From positions 603,775 to 667,774 of the forward strand of contig NZ_VCQU01000003.1 in NCBI RefSeq assembly GCF_012932915.1: a stretch of DNA of 64,000 nt, written 5' to 3'. A program made the position numbers and the translations under genes. The DNA comes from Antrihabitans stalactiti. GTDB lineage: Bacteria; Actinomycetota; Actinomycetes; Mycobacteriales; Mycobacteriaceae. Shown one piece after another: positions 1-9,181 of this stretch. Numbering within the stretch: position 1 is the first letter of the stretch; each line of letters opens with the position of its first letter. Under the pieces are notes generated by a model. It had not been told where the DNA came from and did not search any database. It saw nothing but the letters and a program-made list of their open reading frames with translations.

Positions 1-129
1 AGCCATCGTCGACATGCCGACCTCAGTCGCGAGTCGCCGGGTGCTCAGCGCCGACGGTCCTTCTTCATCCAGTAAACGGGCCGCCGCCTGGATCAATCGA
101 AGCCGCACGGGAATTTCGGCTCCGGACAC
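1..129 (-). CDS. TetR-family regulator, N-terminal part (cut by window edge)
   Basis: Only the first 43 codons lie in the window. Reading from a GTG at 129, the peptide has the typical TetR opening: a helix rich in Leu/Arg/Ala (RLRLIQAAARLL) followed by DEEGPSALSTRRLATEVGMS, the first part of the helix-turn-helix. The recognition helix and ligand-binding domain are outside. It is transcribed away from the carotenoid oxygenase, with two TAAC/GTTA-type palindromes between them, so it probably controls that gene and itself. The ATG codons just upstream run into stops, so GTG is the likely start. Confidence 0.75.
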   Translation of the reverse strand, partial: MSGAEIPVRLRLIQAAARLLDEEGPSALSTRRLATEVGMSTMA

Positions 130-143
130 CTTTTCATGGTCGC

Positions 144-179
144 ATAACAGTGCTATTTGTTAGAATATAACAGCGTTAT
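144..179. promoter_or_regulatory. Twin TetR-type operator
   Basis: ATAACAGCGTTAT at 167-179 is an inverted repeat with perfect 5-base arms. ATAACAGTGCTAT at 144-156 is a second copy with one arm mismatch. They start 23 bases apart, about two helical turns, in the gap between the divergent TetR gene and the carotenoid oxygenase. This fits cooperative binding of two TetR dimers. The assignment is inferred from position and symmetry. Confidence 0.55.
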
Positions 180-203
180 AGTCCACGACGATCGGGGCGA
201 CCG

Positions 204-1631
204 ATGACCGCGACAATCAACCGCTACCTCGCTGGCAACTTCGGGCCGGTACACGACGAACTCACCGTCACCGAACTCGAAGTCACCGGAAATCTGCCCG
301 CCCATCTCGACGGGCGATACGTCCGCAACGGACCGAACCCGCTGGCGGAGGCGGACCCCAATCGCTATCACTGGTTCACCGGCGACGGGATGTTGCACGG
401 CGTGCGAATCCGTGACGGTCGCGCCGAGTGGTACCGCAACAGGTGGGTTCGCTCGATGAAGGTCGCCGAAGGGCTGGGGGAGTCGCCGCGGCGCGGCGTT
501 CCGCACGCGGGCATGGACTTTGCCTCGAACACCAACGTCATCGAGCACGCTGGGGCAACGTTGGCGCTGGTCGAGGGCGGTGCGCGACCGTACGAACTGA
601 CCGACGAACTCGACACTGTCGGCATCTGCGATTTCGACGGCACCCTCGACGGCGGGTTCGCGGCGCACCCGCATCTGGATCCGGCAACTGGCGAACTCCA
701 CGCAGTGACGTACTACTGGGGCTGGGGAAACAAGGTCCGGTATGTGGTGGTCGGTACGGACGGCCGGGTGCGGCGGTCGGTCGACGTCCCTGTCACCGGT
801 AGCCCGATGCTGCACGACTTCTCGCTGACCGAGGACTATGTCGTGCTGTACGACCTGCCGGTCACGCTCGATCTCGACATCGTTTCGGGACGTTCGAAAC
901 CCGTCCCGAAGCTCATCGGCAAGCTCCCCGATCCGGTGTTGTCGCGAGTCACCCGCAGCGGGGGAGGGGGGACCGGCGTATTTCCGTACAGCTGGAATGA
1001 CGACTACCCGGCGCGGATCGGATTGCTCCCGCGGGAGGGAGCTGCCCGCGATGTCCGCTGGTTCGACATCGAGCCCTGCTTTGTCTTCCATCCGATGAAC
1101 GCCTATCAAGAAAACGGCGGCGTGGTGCTCGACGTCGTTCGGCACCCCCGGATGTTCGTCTCGGACCGAACCGGGCCGAACCCGAACATCGACGGTTCGC
1201 CGTCGTTGCACCGTTGGACCGTCGACATCGCCGCAGGCAAGGTCCGCGAAGAGCAGGTGCACGACCGCGCTGTGGAATTCCCGCGAGTGGACGAGAGGCT
1301 GACCGGCCGACGCCATCGGTACGGCTATGCGGTCGGGCTCGACGATTCCGGCGCTTCCGCGCACTCGGTCGTCCGGCACGATTTGGCGACTCGTAACACG
1401 ACCGCTCGGTCGTTGGGCGAGGGCAGACAAGCAGGCGAATTCGTCTTCGTGCCCACTTCCGACACTGCTGCTGAGGACGACGGCGTGCTGATGGGGTTCG
1501 TCTACGACGCCGTTCGCGACCGCAGTGATCTCGAACTGCTCGATGCGGCAACCTTGGAAACCGTGGCGACCGTGCAACTTCCGGTGCGGGTGCCGCACGG
1601 TTTCCATGGCAACTGGATGCCCACCGCGTAG
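204..1631 (+). CDS. Carotenoid oxygenase family protein (RPE65/lignostilbene dioxygenase type)
   Basis: A 475-residue protein of the iron(II)-dependent carotenoid cleavage oxygenase family, which splits C=C bonds of carotenoids, apocarotenoids or stilbenes with O2. The family's iron-binding histidines sit in recognisable motifs: HPHLDP near residue 155, LHDFSLTED near 202, FHPMNAYQ near 295 and HGFHGNWMP at the C-terminus. The N-terminal DGRYVRNGPNP block is also typical. Length is normal for the bacterial family. It is soluble, with no signal peptide. The gene stands alone behind a TetR regulator and twin operator. Substrate cannot be told from sequence; a stilbene or lignin-derived substrate is possible given the aromatic catabolism nearby. 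Confidence 0.9.
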   Translation: MTATINRYLAGNFGPVHDELTVTELEVTGNLPAHLDGRYVRNGPNPLAEADPNRYHWFTGDGMLHGVRIRDGRAEWYRNRWVRSMKVAEGLGESPRRGVPHAGMDFASNTNVIEHAGATLALVEGGARPYELTDELDTVGICDFDGTLDGGFAAHPHLDPATGELHAVTYYWGWGNKVRYVVVGTDGRVRRSVDVPVTGSPMLHDFSLTEDYVVLYDLPVTLDLDIVSGRSKPVPKLIGKLPDPVLSRVTRSGGGGTGVFPYSWNDDYPARIGLLPREGAARDVRWFDIEPCFVFHPMNAYQENGGVVLDVVRHPRMFVSDRTGPNPNIDGSPSLHRWTVDIAAGKVREEQVHDRAVEFPRVDERLTGRRHRYGYAVGLDDSGASAHSVVRHDLATRNTTARSLGEGRQAGEFVFVPTSDTAAEDDGVLMGFVYDAVRDRSDLELLDAATLETVATVQLPVRVPHGFHGNWMPTA

Positions 1632-1632
1632 T

Positions 1633-2274
1633 TCACTTCCGTGTGAAGCGGTAATGCGTTGCAGCGTCAGAGCTTTGCAGCTCGCAGTCGTAGGCCTTCA
1701 GGGCGTCGCCGACGTTGTCGAGGAGTCGCTCGCCGCTGCCGAGTAACACCGGTACGACGACGAAGTGCAGCTCGTCGATCAGGCCTGCGCGTAGGTATTC
1801 CTGAATTGTCGCAACACCGCCGCCGAGTCGGATGTCGGCGCCGTCTGCCGCCTTGGTCGCCTGCTCGAGCGCCGACTCGATTCCGTCTGTGACGAAATGG
1901 AACGTCGTGCCGCCTTCCATCTCGATCGACGGGCGCGCGAAGTGTGTGAGGACGAAGACTGGGTGGTGGTACGGCGGATTCGGTCCCCACCAGCCCTTCC
2001 ATTCCTCGTCGGTCCACTCGCCGCGGAGGGGGCCGAACATGTTGCGGCCCATGATGGTGGCGCCGACGCCGACGTCACCCGCTGCGGCATAGGACTCGTC
2101 GACGCCGGTCGACCCGCCTTCCTCGCCGAACATGGTGCGGTACGTCTTCGTTGCGAACGCCCACTCGTGCAACCGGCCACCGCCTTCGCCCAGCGGGGCG
2201 TCGGCTCCTTGATTCGGTCCAGCGGCGAATCCGTCGAGCGAGACCGAGATGTTGTGAACGCGTACCCGTGTCAT
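1633..2274 (-). CDS. Dihydrofolate reductase-like (RibD C-terminal domain) protein
   Basis: A 213-residue member of the RibD_C/dihydrofolate-reductase-like group, small NADPH-binding reductases often of unknown substrate. The opening VRVHNISVSLDGFAAG and the middle GRNMFGPLRGEW and ADIRLGGGVATIQEYLRAGLIDELHF blocks are characteristic. The start at 2274 is chosen because GGAGGA lies just upstream on the minus strand. It converges on the carotenoid oxygenase with one base between stop codons. Its promoter shares the 131-base gap with the divergent DM13 gene; an imperfect GATAC/GTATC inverted repeat lies there. A second member of the family is at 9182. Function in the cell is not known. Confidence 0.85.
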   Translation of the reverse strand: MTRVRVHNISVSLDGFAAGPNQGADAPLGEGGGRLHEWAFATKTYRTMFGEEGGSTGVDESYAAAGDVGVGATIMGRNMFGPLRGEWTDEEWKGWWGPNPPYHHPVFVLTHFARPSIEMEGGTTFHFVTDGIESALEQATKAADGADIRLGGGVATIQEYLRAGLIDELHFVVVPVLLGSGERLLDNVGDALKAYDCELQSSDAATHYRFTRK

Positions 2275-2405
2275 GGTGTCCTCCGATAGATACTTAAGTG
2301 ATTCATTTACTGTAGGTATCCCCGGACCAATGGTCAAGTAGATGCTGAAGTATTTATTCGGATGATTCGTGTAACGGAACCGCCCGAATCGGACACGATT
2401 CGAGC

Positions 2406-2924
2406 ATGAAGAAGTCATTGCTCCGACCGGCGGTTGTCTTGCCCGTGCTCGCGGTTCTCATCGTGGTGATCGCGGCCGCGACGTACTGGTTCGAACCGTG
2501 GAAGCTGGTCGTGAACAAGACCGTCGACGAGGCCGCGCCGACTGTGTCTGCACAGGTCTCGGGGCAAAAGGTCGAGCCGGTCGTCGTCGCCCAGGGCGAC
2601 TTCATCAGCCACGAACACGAGACGACGGGAAAGGTCCAGTTGCTGCGACTGCCCGACGGTGAGCAGGTGCTCCGCATCATCGATCTCGACACGAGCAACG
2701 GCCCCTTGTTGAAGGTCTGGCTGACCGACGCTCCGGTCATCGAAGGGTCCGACGGGTGGCGGGTTTTCGACGACGGCAGGCATGAGGACCTCGGCGAACT
2801 GAAAGGCAACAAAGGAAGCTCGAACTATCCGATCCCTGCCGATGCCGACATTTCGGGCCTGAATAGTGTGACTATTTGGTGCGACAGGTTCCACGTGTCC
2901 TTCGGAGCTGCGACGTTGACGTAA
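2406..2924 (+). CDS. DM13 domain-containing membrane-anchored protein
   Basis: A 172-residue protein with one N-terminal membrane segment (about residues 9-28, rich in V/L/I/A) and the rest outside the membrane. Residues about 60-172 match the DM13 domain: GDFISHEHETTGKVQLLRLPDG, then LKVWLTDAP, LGELKGNKGSSNYPIP and a terminal VTIWCDRFHVSFGAATL with the conserved Cys. DM13 domains have been proposed to bind redox groups or sugars; the role here is unknown. It is 11 bases upstream of the potassium channel gene and so likely co-transcribed with it. Confidence 0.85.
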   Translation: MKKSLLRPAVVLPVLAVLIVVIAAATYWFEPWKLVVNKTVDEAAPTVSAQVSGQKVEPVVVAQGDFISHEHETTGKVQLLRLPDGEQVLRIIDLDTSNGPLLKVWLTDAPVIEGSDGWRVFDDGRHEDLGELKGNKGSSNYPIPADADISGLNSVTIWCDRFHVSFGAATLT

Positions 2925-2935
2925 GGAGTTCGCGA

Positions 2936-3994
2936 ATGCCGGTGTTCATTGCAGCACTCGGTCGCATACTCCGGCCGCTCGTCACGGGGTGGATGCTGCC
3001 GCTGTCGCTAGCCGTCTTCGTGTTCCTGTCGAGTTGGTTGGCGATGTGGCTCGTCGAACCGGCGCCTGCCGAAATCGTCAAACCGCAGAACTACCCCTGG
3101 TATTTCGTGGTGACCGCGGCGACCGTCGGCTACGGCGATTTCTTTCCGACGTCAGCAGCGGGTCACGTTGTCGGCGCGTACGTGATCATCAGCGGCATCG
3201 TCGCCCTGACCATGATCTTCACCCGCATGGCAGAACGACTGTCAACTGCGAAGGGAAATCGCATGCGAGGCCTCGCCGACCTTGACCTCCACGACCATAT
3301 CGTGCTGCTCGGCTATGCCGAAGGGCGAACCGAGCGCCTGGTGACCGAGTTGATCGCGGAACCGCACGTCCAACTTGTGCTTTGCGCATGGGACAACGTG
3401 CACGAGCATCCGATGCCGGACGCCGACCGCGTCATGTTCGTTCGCGGCGATCTCACCGATTCGACTGTGCTCGCGCGGGCCTGCGTTGCCTCGGCTGCCA
3501 CGGTCCTCATCGACGGTCGGGACGACAACGAATCGCTGGCCATTGCAGTCGCTGTCGCGCACGCGAGTCGGCCGAGTGGCGAGCGCGGGTCGACCGAGAA
3601 CCGGACGCATCTGATCGTCGCTTTGCGCGACATGGGCCGGACCGGTCAGTTCCGGTACGTCAGCTCCCGCATCCAGTGCGTGCAATGGCATGTGCCGAAC
3701 CTGCTGGTCGAGGAAGCGCACGATCCCGGTATCACGCAGGTTTATACGGAGTTGATGACCTCTGGCGGCAGCGGGGACACGTTCTCGTTGCGGTTGCCGC
3801 GCGACTTCGCGAGCTTCGGTGAGATTCAGACCGCGTTAGGGCAGCGCTTCTCGGCGACCGCGCTCGCAGTCCGGCGCGACGGGCGGCTCGCCGTCAGCCC
3901 GTCGTGGAACGAGCCGGTCGCAGCGGGGACGACCGTGTATTACGTTGCCGCGAACCGGCTCGATCCGAGTGCGTTCGCGGTCGACGCGACGTAG
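2936..3994 (+). CDS. Two-TM potassium channel with TrkA-N (RCK) domain
   Basis: A 352-residue ion channel. There are two membrane helices (about residues 17-38 and 80-100) around a pore loop with the K+ selectivity filter TVGYGD near residue 63. A cytoplasmic NAD-binding RCK/TrkA-N fold starts at [15 protein letters not shown] (about residue 122). Such channels conduct K+ and are gated by ligands binding the RCK ring. The ATG at 2936 is chosen over an upstream in-frame codon because AAGGAG precedes it and the hydrophobic segment follows. The gene's 3' end overlaps the convergent PucR gene by 55 bases. Confidence 0.9.
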   Translation: MPVFIAALGRILRPLVTGWMLPLSLAVFVFLSSWLAMWLVEPAPAEIVKPQNYPWYFVVTAATVGYGDFFPTSAAGHVVGAYVIISGIVALTMIFTRMAERLSTAKGNRMRGLADLDLHDHIVLLGYAEGRTERLVTELIAEPHVQLVLCAWDNVHEHPMPDADRVMFVRGDLTDSTVLARACVASAATVLIDGRDDNESLAIAVAVAHASRPSGERGSTENRTHLIVALRDMGRTGQFRYVSSRIQCVQWHVPNLLVEEAHDPGITQVYTELMTSGGSGDTFSLRLPRDFASFGEIQTALGQRFSATALAVRRDGRLAVSPSWNEPVAAGTTVYYVAANRLDPSAFAVDAT

Positions 3995-5112
3995 AGCTCG
4001 GCGGAACTGCGCGGATCGGTGACCGATCGGCCGGTCAGCTCCGCGATCTGATTCAGTCGATAAAGCACCGTATTGCGGTGGCAATGAAGGATTTTCGCTG
4101 CATCGGCGGTCGAGCCCTTGGCGTCGAACCACGCTTGCAGCGTGTCCAGCAGGACCGTGCGTGCGGCGGCGGGCAGTTCGGCGAGCCCGCCGAGGACGCC
4201 GGTGCAGATTTGGTCGGTGACGTCCGACGCGGCGGTGACGAGCAGAGCGATCGGCGACGAACCGAACACGTGCACTCCGGCTGAACCGGGCGCGAGGCAG
4301 CGTTTCGCGGCGAGTGCTTCCCGCTTGCCGTGGACGGGTAGCGTGCCGACCGAGTGCGGCTGGCTGGTGCCGATTCGGCCCTGGACCGACTCGCTGAGCA
4401 TCGCCGTGACGGTGGCGGGGTCCGTCCGAGGCCCCAAGGCCACGACGCCGAACACTCGACCTCGTTGCTCGGTCCATGCGGACGGGATTCCCGCGCGGGC
4501 AAGTCGAGCGGCAAGATCGTGCAGCGGATCGTCTTCGGCGGTGACGACGAGGTATGACGCCCTGGGTGGCAGGTCGAGCTCGCGGATCAGCTCGGCGGTC
4601 CGTGTTTCGTTCTCGATCGGTCCGTCCAGCAGTGACGTCAACAGCAGGTCGTGGGAGGTCTTGTCCCGTCGTAGCCGTTCATCGGCGAAGCGCCGATACG
4701 CCTCGGCCGCCGCGCCGGAGAAGGTGTCGATCGTGGCCCATAGGCGGGATGCCAGCTGCACGAGCGCGGCGGTGTTGCCGTCTTCTACCGCACCGGCCAA
4801 CAGGTGGTCCCAGATGACCATCCCGCCGAGGCGATACGCGTGCAGAAGGCTGTCGAGCGGGATTCCTTGCTCGGCCTTGAGCCGCCCCGCGTCGACTGCC
4901 GCATGTGTGTCGACGAGCGTGTCGTCGGCGACGACCCCGAGTATGCCGAGCAGGTTCTCGCGGATTGTCGAAATCAGCTGCTCGGGCGTCAGCAGCTGAT
5001 TGTCGAGGTACGCCGATTCGTCGGCCCGGATGCGAGCCGCGAGGTCCTCGGTAAGCACATCGATCGCCCCGACCAGCCGAGCGATCGGCGAAATGGTGGT
5101 GTCAGCCGTCAC
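3940..5112 (-). CDS. PucR-family transcriptional regulator (CdaR-like)
   Basis: About 390 residues. The N-terminal two thirds has the RsbRD/PucR helical sensor pattern (a stretch around [22 protein letters not shown]), then a GGDEF-like CdaR middle section. The C-terminal end is the PucR helix-turn-helix: [21 protein letters not shown], with RNTVxYRL as the signature. It is divergent from the aldehyde dehydrogenase/GMC pair and probably activates it in response to their substrate. GTG at 5112 is preferred over an in-frame start at 5148, because the operator-like palindrome covers 5134-5151. Confidence 0.85.
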   Translation of the reverse strand: MTADTTISPIARLVGAIDVLTEDLAARIRADESAYLDNQLLTPEQLISTIRENLLGILGVVADDTLVDTHAAVDAGRLKAEQGIPLDSLLHAYRLGGMVIWDHLLAGAVEDGNTAALVQLASRLWATIDTFSGAAAEAYRRFADERLRRDKTSHDLLLTSLLDGPIENETRTAELIRELDLPPRASYLVVTAEDDPLHDLAARLARAGIPSAWTEQRGRVFGVVALGPRTDPATVTAMLSESVQGRIGTSQPHSVGTLPVHGKREALAAKRCLAPGSAGVHVFGSSPIALLVTAASDVTDQICTGVLGGLAELPAAARTVLLDTLQAWFDAKGSTADAAKILHCHRNTVLYRLNQIAELTGRSVTDPRSSAELYVASTANALGSSRFAAT

Positions 5113-5133
5113 ATTCCGGAGTCTAGCTCGCTG

Positions 5134-5151
5134 TTTGTGCAGCGGCACAAA
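5134..5151. promoter_or_regulatory. Palindromic operator between PucR and aldehyde dehydrogenase
   Basis: TTTGTGC and GCACAAA form a perfect 7-base inverted repeat around a 4-base spacer. It sits 22 bases before the chosen PucR start and 66 before the aldehyde dehydrogenase start, the expected place for a PucR binding site. Confidence 0.5.
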
Positions 5152-5217
5152 ACGAGAACTAGAAGCCGCGACTCAGGCCCATGGTGCTGCTCGCGTCGAG
5201 GTCTCACCATTGCAGGT

Positions 5218-6918
5218 GTGACCGACACCACTGAAATCGACAGCGCGCTCGCGGACCTTGGTCGCGGCGAAAAACTTTGGGCAGACACACCGTTGTCGGC
5301 CCGACGGGAAGTGCTCGAGCGGGTGCACACCTTGATCGGCGAGCACGCCGAAGAATGGGTAGCCGCCGCGGCGAGCTTCAAGAAGCTGAGTCCGGATTCG
5401 CCGTTGATCGGTGAAGAGTGGATGTCCGGGCCGTACCCCGCCCTGGCAGGCGCCGCTGCCCTCATCGGGACCATGCGAAAGTTGGAGGCCGGGACGAGCC
5501 CGATCGACGGTGTTCGGATCACCGATGCACCGGGCGGGCGCCTGGCGATTCAGGCGCTGCCGCACGGCATCTTCGACACCTTGCTGTTGAACGGATTCAG
5601 CGCACAGGTGTGGCTGCAACCCGGCGTCGACGCCGCATCCGCACGGCGTAGCGCCGGTCTCGGTCAGCGCACTCCCGCTGCGACACAAGGCATCGGCGTC
5701 GTCCTCGGCGCAGGCAACATCACGTCGATCGCGCCGCTGGACACGTTGTACGACATCTACGCCAACAATCGCGTCGTAGCACTGAAGCTGAACCCGATCA
5801 CCGATGCGATGTTCCCGGTGTTCAACAAGGTCTTCGCGCCGCTGATCGATCTCGACGTCGTCCGAATCCTGACCGGCGGTGCCGACGTCGGAACGTACCT
5901 CGTCAACCACGATGCCGTCTCGCACGTGCACATCACCGGCAGCGCGATCACACACGACGCGATCGTGTTCGGCACGGGGGAACTGGGTGAACAGCGCAAG
6001 GCGGACCGGAAACCGCTGCTGGGCAAACCGATCAGCAGTGAGTTGGGTGGCGTATCACCGACGATCGTGCTCCCGGGAAAGTGGTCGAAGGCCGACCTGA
6101 AATTCCAGGCCAAGCACGTCGCGACCCAGCGTCTGCACAACGGCGGCTACAACTGCGTGGCGTCGCAGGCGGTCGTCGTGAGTTCTTCGTGGCCGCAGAA
6201 GGAGGCGTTCCTGGAAGCGCTGCGCGACGCGATCGACCAGGCGCCTGAGCGTCCTGCCTACTACCCGGGCAGCGATGGACGGGTCAAGGCCGCCTATGAC
6301 GTCCACCCCGAAGCCGAGCGCCTCGGTCCGAGCGGTGGCCGCGTGCTCATCGAGGGTCTGATTGCGGGTCGGGACGAGCCGCTGCTACGGACCGAATACT
6401 TCGCTCCGGTGCTCGGTGTCGTCGAATTGCCCTACGAAGGTCAAGAGTTCGCAGACAAGGCGGTCGACTTCGCCAACGACGAATTGGCGGGAACGCTGGG
6501 CGCCAACATCGTCGCTCACCCGGCGACGATCAAGTCGCTCGGCGACTCGTTCGACACGCTGATCGAGCGTCTGCGTTACGGCACTATCGCGGTGAACGCG
6601 TGGACCGGCGTCGGCTTCCTTACTGCACACGCGAGCTGGGGCGCCTTCCCGGGCCACACCGTAGATGATGTGCAGAGCGGAATCGGATTGGTGCACAACG
6701 GCTTCCTGCTCGACGGCGTCGAACGGACCGTCGTCCGCGGACCGTTCCGCCCGGCACCCCGCTCGATCTTGACCGGGCAGTTCGCCCTCACGCCCAAGCC
6801 GCCGTGGTTCGTAGACAATCGCACCGCCGCCACAACAGGACGCCGCCTGACCAATTTCACGGCATCGCCGGGTTGGTCGAAGTTGCCTGCCATTTTCGCG
6901 TCCGCGCTGCGCGGTTGA
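5218..6918 (+). CDS. Aldehyde dehydrogenase family protein, long form
   Basis: A 566-residue NAD(P)-dependent aldehyde dehydrogenase homologue, longer than the usual ~490. It carries SSELGGVSPTIVLP (general-base Glu near residue 274) and GGYNCVASQAVVV (candidate nucleophile Cys near 312), so the active site looks intact, though motif spacing and context differ from classical ALDHs. The start is taken as GTG 5218, where the family-like sequence begins. It is followed after 14 bases by a GMC oxidoreductase, so the pair may take an alcohol to an acid. The divergent PucR gene is the likely regulator. Substrate unknown. Confidence 0.8.
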   Translation: MTDTTEIDSALADLGRGEKLWADTPLSARREVLERVHTLIGEHAEEWVAAAASFKKLSPDSPLIGEEWMSGPYPALAGAAALIGTMRKLEAGTSPIDGVRITDAPGGRLAIQALPHGIFDTLLLNGFSAQVWLQPGVDAASARRSAGLGQRTPAATQGIGVVLGAGNITSIAPLDTLYDIYANNRVVALKLNPITDAMFPVFNKVFAPLIDLDVVRILTGGADVGTYLVNHDAVSHVHITGSAITHDAIVFGTGELGEQRKADRKPLLGKPISSELGGVSPTIVLPGKWSKADLKFQAKHVATQRLHNGGYNCVASQAVVVSSSWPQKEAFLEALRDAIDQAPERPAYYPGSDGRVKAAYDVHPEAERLGPSGGRVLIEGLIAGRDEPLLRTEYFAPVLGVVELPYEGQEFADKAVDFANDELAGTLGANIVAHPATIKSLGDSFDTLIERLRYGTIAVNAWTGVGFLTAHASWGAFPGHTVDDVQSGIGLVHNGFLLDGVERTVVRGPFRPAPRSILTGQFALTPKPPWFVDNRTAATTGRRLTNFTASPGWSKLPAIFASALRG

Positions 6919-6932
6919 GGAGAGACTGAGCT

Positions 6933-8525
6933 ATGAGCAAAACAGCAAGCACTGCCGATTACGTCGTCGTTGGATCGGGATCGGCAGGAGCGGTGGTTGC
7001 CGCTCGCCTCAGCGAGGATCCGAAGGTATCCGTCGTCGTTCTCGAAGCCGGGCCGAAGGACAAAGACAAGTTCATTCACATTCCTGCCGGGTTCGGGAAG
7101 CTGTTCGAGGGACCCGTCGACTGGAACTACCGGACGACTCCACAGCCCGCACTCGCAGGCCGCGAAGTTTTCTGGCCCCGTGGCAAGACCCTCGGCGGGT
7201 GTTCGTCGATGAACGCGATGATGTGGGTCCGTGGCTACGCCGCCGACTACGACGAGTGGGCGGAGCACGCCGGTGCGGGGTGGTCGTTCGCTGAGGTCGT
7301 GAAGTACTTCCGCCGTATCGAGAGTGTGGAAGGTGCCTCCGGAGCGGGCGAAGGCACCGACGGGCCGTTGCAGATTTCGAAGCAGCGCAGTCCACGCTCG
7401 TTGACGAAGTCCTATCTGGACGCCGTGAAGGAGACGGGCTACACGGTGGAGCGGGCCAATCTCGATCGACCCGAGGGCTTTTCGCAGACGATGGTCACGC
7501 AGAAGGGTGGCGCGCGATGGAGCACAGCCGATGCGTACCTCAAGCCGGCGTCGAAACGCTCGAACGTCACGGTAGTGACCGAGGCACAAGCGACGCGCGT
7601 GGTGTTCGACGGCAAGCGGGCCATCGGTGTCGAATACTCCAAGGGTGGAGAGCTTTTCACTGTTCAGGCGCGCAGCGAGGTGGTGCTGTCCGGCGGTGCG
7701 ATCAACAGCCCTACGCTGCTGATGTATTCGGGCATCGGGGACGCGAAGGAACTGAAAGCAAACGGAATCGACGTGCGGCACAACCTTCCCGCCGTCGGCA
7801 AAAATCTTCTCGATCACCTGGTCTCGCTGGTCGTGTATCGCGCGAACGCGGGCACTCTGTTCGACGCCGAGAAGATTCCAGAGCTCGTCAATTACCTTGC
7901 GCGCCATCGCGGCATGCTGACGTCGAACGTCGGTGAAGCGTACGGCTTCATCCGGAGCAACGAAGACCTCGAGTTGCCGGACCTCGAACTGATCTTCGCG
8001 CCTGCGCCGTACATCGGCGAGGGTTTGGTCGATCCCGATGGCCACGGCGTGGCGCTCGGCACGATTCTGCTCAAGCCGAAGAGTTCAGGCGAAATCACGT
8101 TGGCGTCGAGCGATCCGCTGGCCAAGCCGATCATCGATCCGCGGTACTGCTCCGACAGTGAAGGTGCCGACCGTGCGGCGCTACTCGCAGGGCTGCGCGT
8201 GTGCGCGCAGATCGCATCCGCACCGTCCCTGAAAGGCGAGCTGAGCGATTACATGCAGCCGAACCTGCCTGCGAGCACGCCTCTCGAAGAGGTGCTGACC
8301 GCGGCTCTGGAAAAGCATTCGCACACCCTCTATCACCCGGTCGGGACATGCCGCATGGGCTCGGACGATTCCAGCGTGGTCGATCCCGAGCTCCGGGTGC
8401 GGGGCGTCGAGGGTCTTCGCGTTGCGGACGCCTCGATCATGCCGACCATCATTCGTGGGCACACGCACGCGCCATCGGTCGTGATCGGCGAGAAGGCGGC
8501 TGACCTGATCAAGGCATCGCGCTGA
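6933..8525 (+). CDS. GMC-family FAD alcohol dehydrogenase/oxidase (choline dehydrogenase-like)
   Basis: A 530-residue glucose-methanol-choline oxidoreductase. The N-terminal ADP-binding fold is DYVVVGSGSAGAVVAARLSE; the GMC signature region GKTLGGCSSMNAMMWVRG is near residues 85-102. The C-terminal catalytic histidine region is SHTLYHPVGTCRMG, followed by the second GMC block ending TIIRGHTHAPSVVIGEKAADLI. FAD-dependent oxidation of a primary alcohol to an aldehyde is the family reaction, which would feed the adjacent upstream aldehyde dehydrogenase. A GGAGAG ribosome site precedes the ATG. The TetR gene converges on it, one base away. Confidence 0.9.
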   Translation: MSKTASTADYVVVGSGSAGAVVAARLSEDPKVSVVVLEAGPKDKDKFIHIPAGFGKLFEGPVDWNYRTTPQPALAGREVFWPRGKTLGGCSSMNAMMWVRGYAADYDEWAEHAGAGWSFAEVVKYFRRIESVEGASGAGEGTDGPLQISKQRSPRSLTKSYLDAVKETGYTVERANLDRPEGFSQTMVTQKGGARWSTADAYLKPASKRSNVTVVTEAQATRVVFDGKRAIGVEYSKGGELFTVQARSEVVLSGGAINSPTLLMYSGIGDAKELKANGIDVRHNLPAVGKNLLDHLVSLVVYRANAGTLFDAEKIPELVNYLARHRGMLTSNVGEAYGFIRSNEDLELPDLELIFAPAPYIGEGLVDPDGHGVALGTILLKPKSSGEITLASSDPLAKPIIDPRYCSDSEGADRAALLAGLRVCAQIASAPSLKGELSDYMQPNLPASTPLEEVLTAALEKHSHTLYHPVGTCRMGSDDSSVVDPELRVRGVEGLRVADASIMPTIIRGHTHAPSVVIGEKAADLIKASR

Positions 8526-8526
8526 C

Positions 8527-9123
8527 CTAGCCAGGCTCGAGGAGCCTGCGTACCAGAGTGCTGACCACCTCGTCGATGTCGAAACCGGCATCGATCGAGG
8601 TGGTCAGCAAGTCGAACAGCAAGCCGTCGATCGCGTAGTGCAGCATCGCGATCTCGAATGCACCGCCCGGCAGGCCGGCCTGCGCATTGAACTCGCCATC
8701 CAACCGGAAACCGCTGGTCAGAGTGGCACGGAGCAGTTTCCCCAACTCTGGGCGTCGTGATCCTTCGAGTCGCAATTCGAAGAGCGCGCGGGTGAGGTCC
8801 GGCTGCGCGGTCAGGCGTTCGACGATGTAGCGGATGTAATCGGTGGCAAGCTCGACGCCGGGCTCCCGCTCGGCCAATTGCTCGACCCGTGCTGGGTCGG
8901 GGGCCAATCGCTCGAAGATTCGTTCCCCAAGTGCGCCAAGTAACTCGTCGCGATTCCGGAAGTAGTTTCCCGCAGTTCCCTCCGGCAGCCCGGCTTCCCG
9001 GTCGACGGCCCGGTGCGTCAGACCGCGTGCGCCCGTTGACGACAGCACTCGAAGACCTGCGTCCGCGAGTAGTGCGCGACGTTCAGGATTGGCGACCACG
9101 AAAAGAATGCTAGCACCAACCAC
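8527..9123 (-). CDS. TetR-family transcriptional regulator
   Basis: About 198 residues if GTG 9123 is used; another GTG a few codons in is possible. The N-terminal helix-turn-helix is clear (GARGLTHRAVDREAGLPEGTAGNYFRNRDELLGAL), followed by an alpha-helical ligand domain. It is divergent from the RibD-type reductase at 9182. The only palindrome between them covers both promoters, so it probably represses that reductase and itself. Confidence 0.85.
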   Translation of the reverse strand: MVGASILFVVANPERRALLADAGLRVLSSTGARGLTHRAVDREAGLPEGTAGNYFRNRDELLGALGERIFERLAPDPARVEQLAEREPGVELATDYIRYIVERLTAQPDLTRALFELRLEGSRRPELGKLLRATLTSGFRLDGEFNAQAGLPGGAFEIAMLHYAIDGLLFDLLTTSIDAGFDIDEVVSTLVRRLLEPG

Positions 9124-9130
9124 AACAGGC

Positions 9131-9146
9131 GTGGTACTTTAACCAC
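9131..9146. promoter_or_regulatory. TetR operator-like palindrome
   Basis: GTGGT-ACTTTA-ACCAC, 5-base perfect arms with a 6-base spacer, lies 7 bases from the TetR start and 35 from the reductase start. Assigned by position only. Confidence 0.4.
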
Positions 9147-9181
9147 TACTGCTGTTGTTGTTGGCGAGGCAAGGAGTACCG

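Noticed and set aside
153..1607. A 484-codon minus-strand frame opposite the carotenoid oxygenase
   Set aside because: Arg/His/Val-rich sequence without family features; the plus strand has the full set of oxygenase motifs.
6576..8045. A 489-codon minus-strand frame opposite the ALDH and GMC genes
   Set aside because: It spans two well-supported plus-strand genes and shows no motifs of its own.
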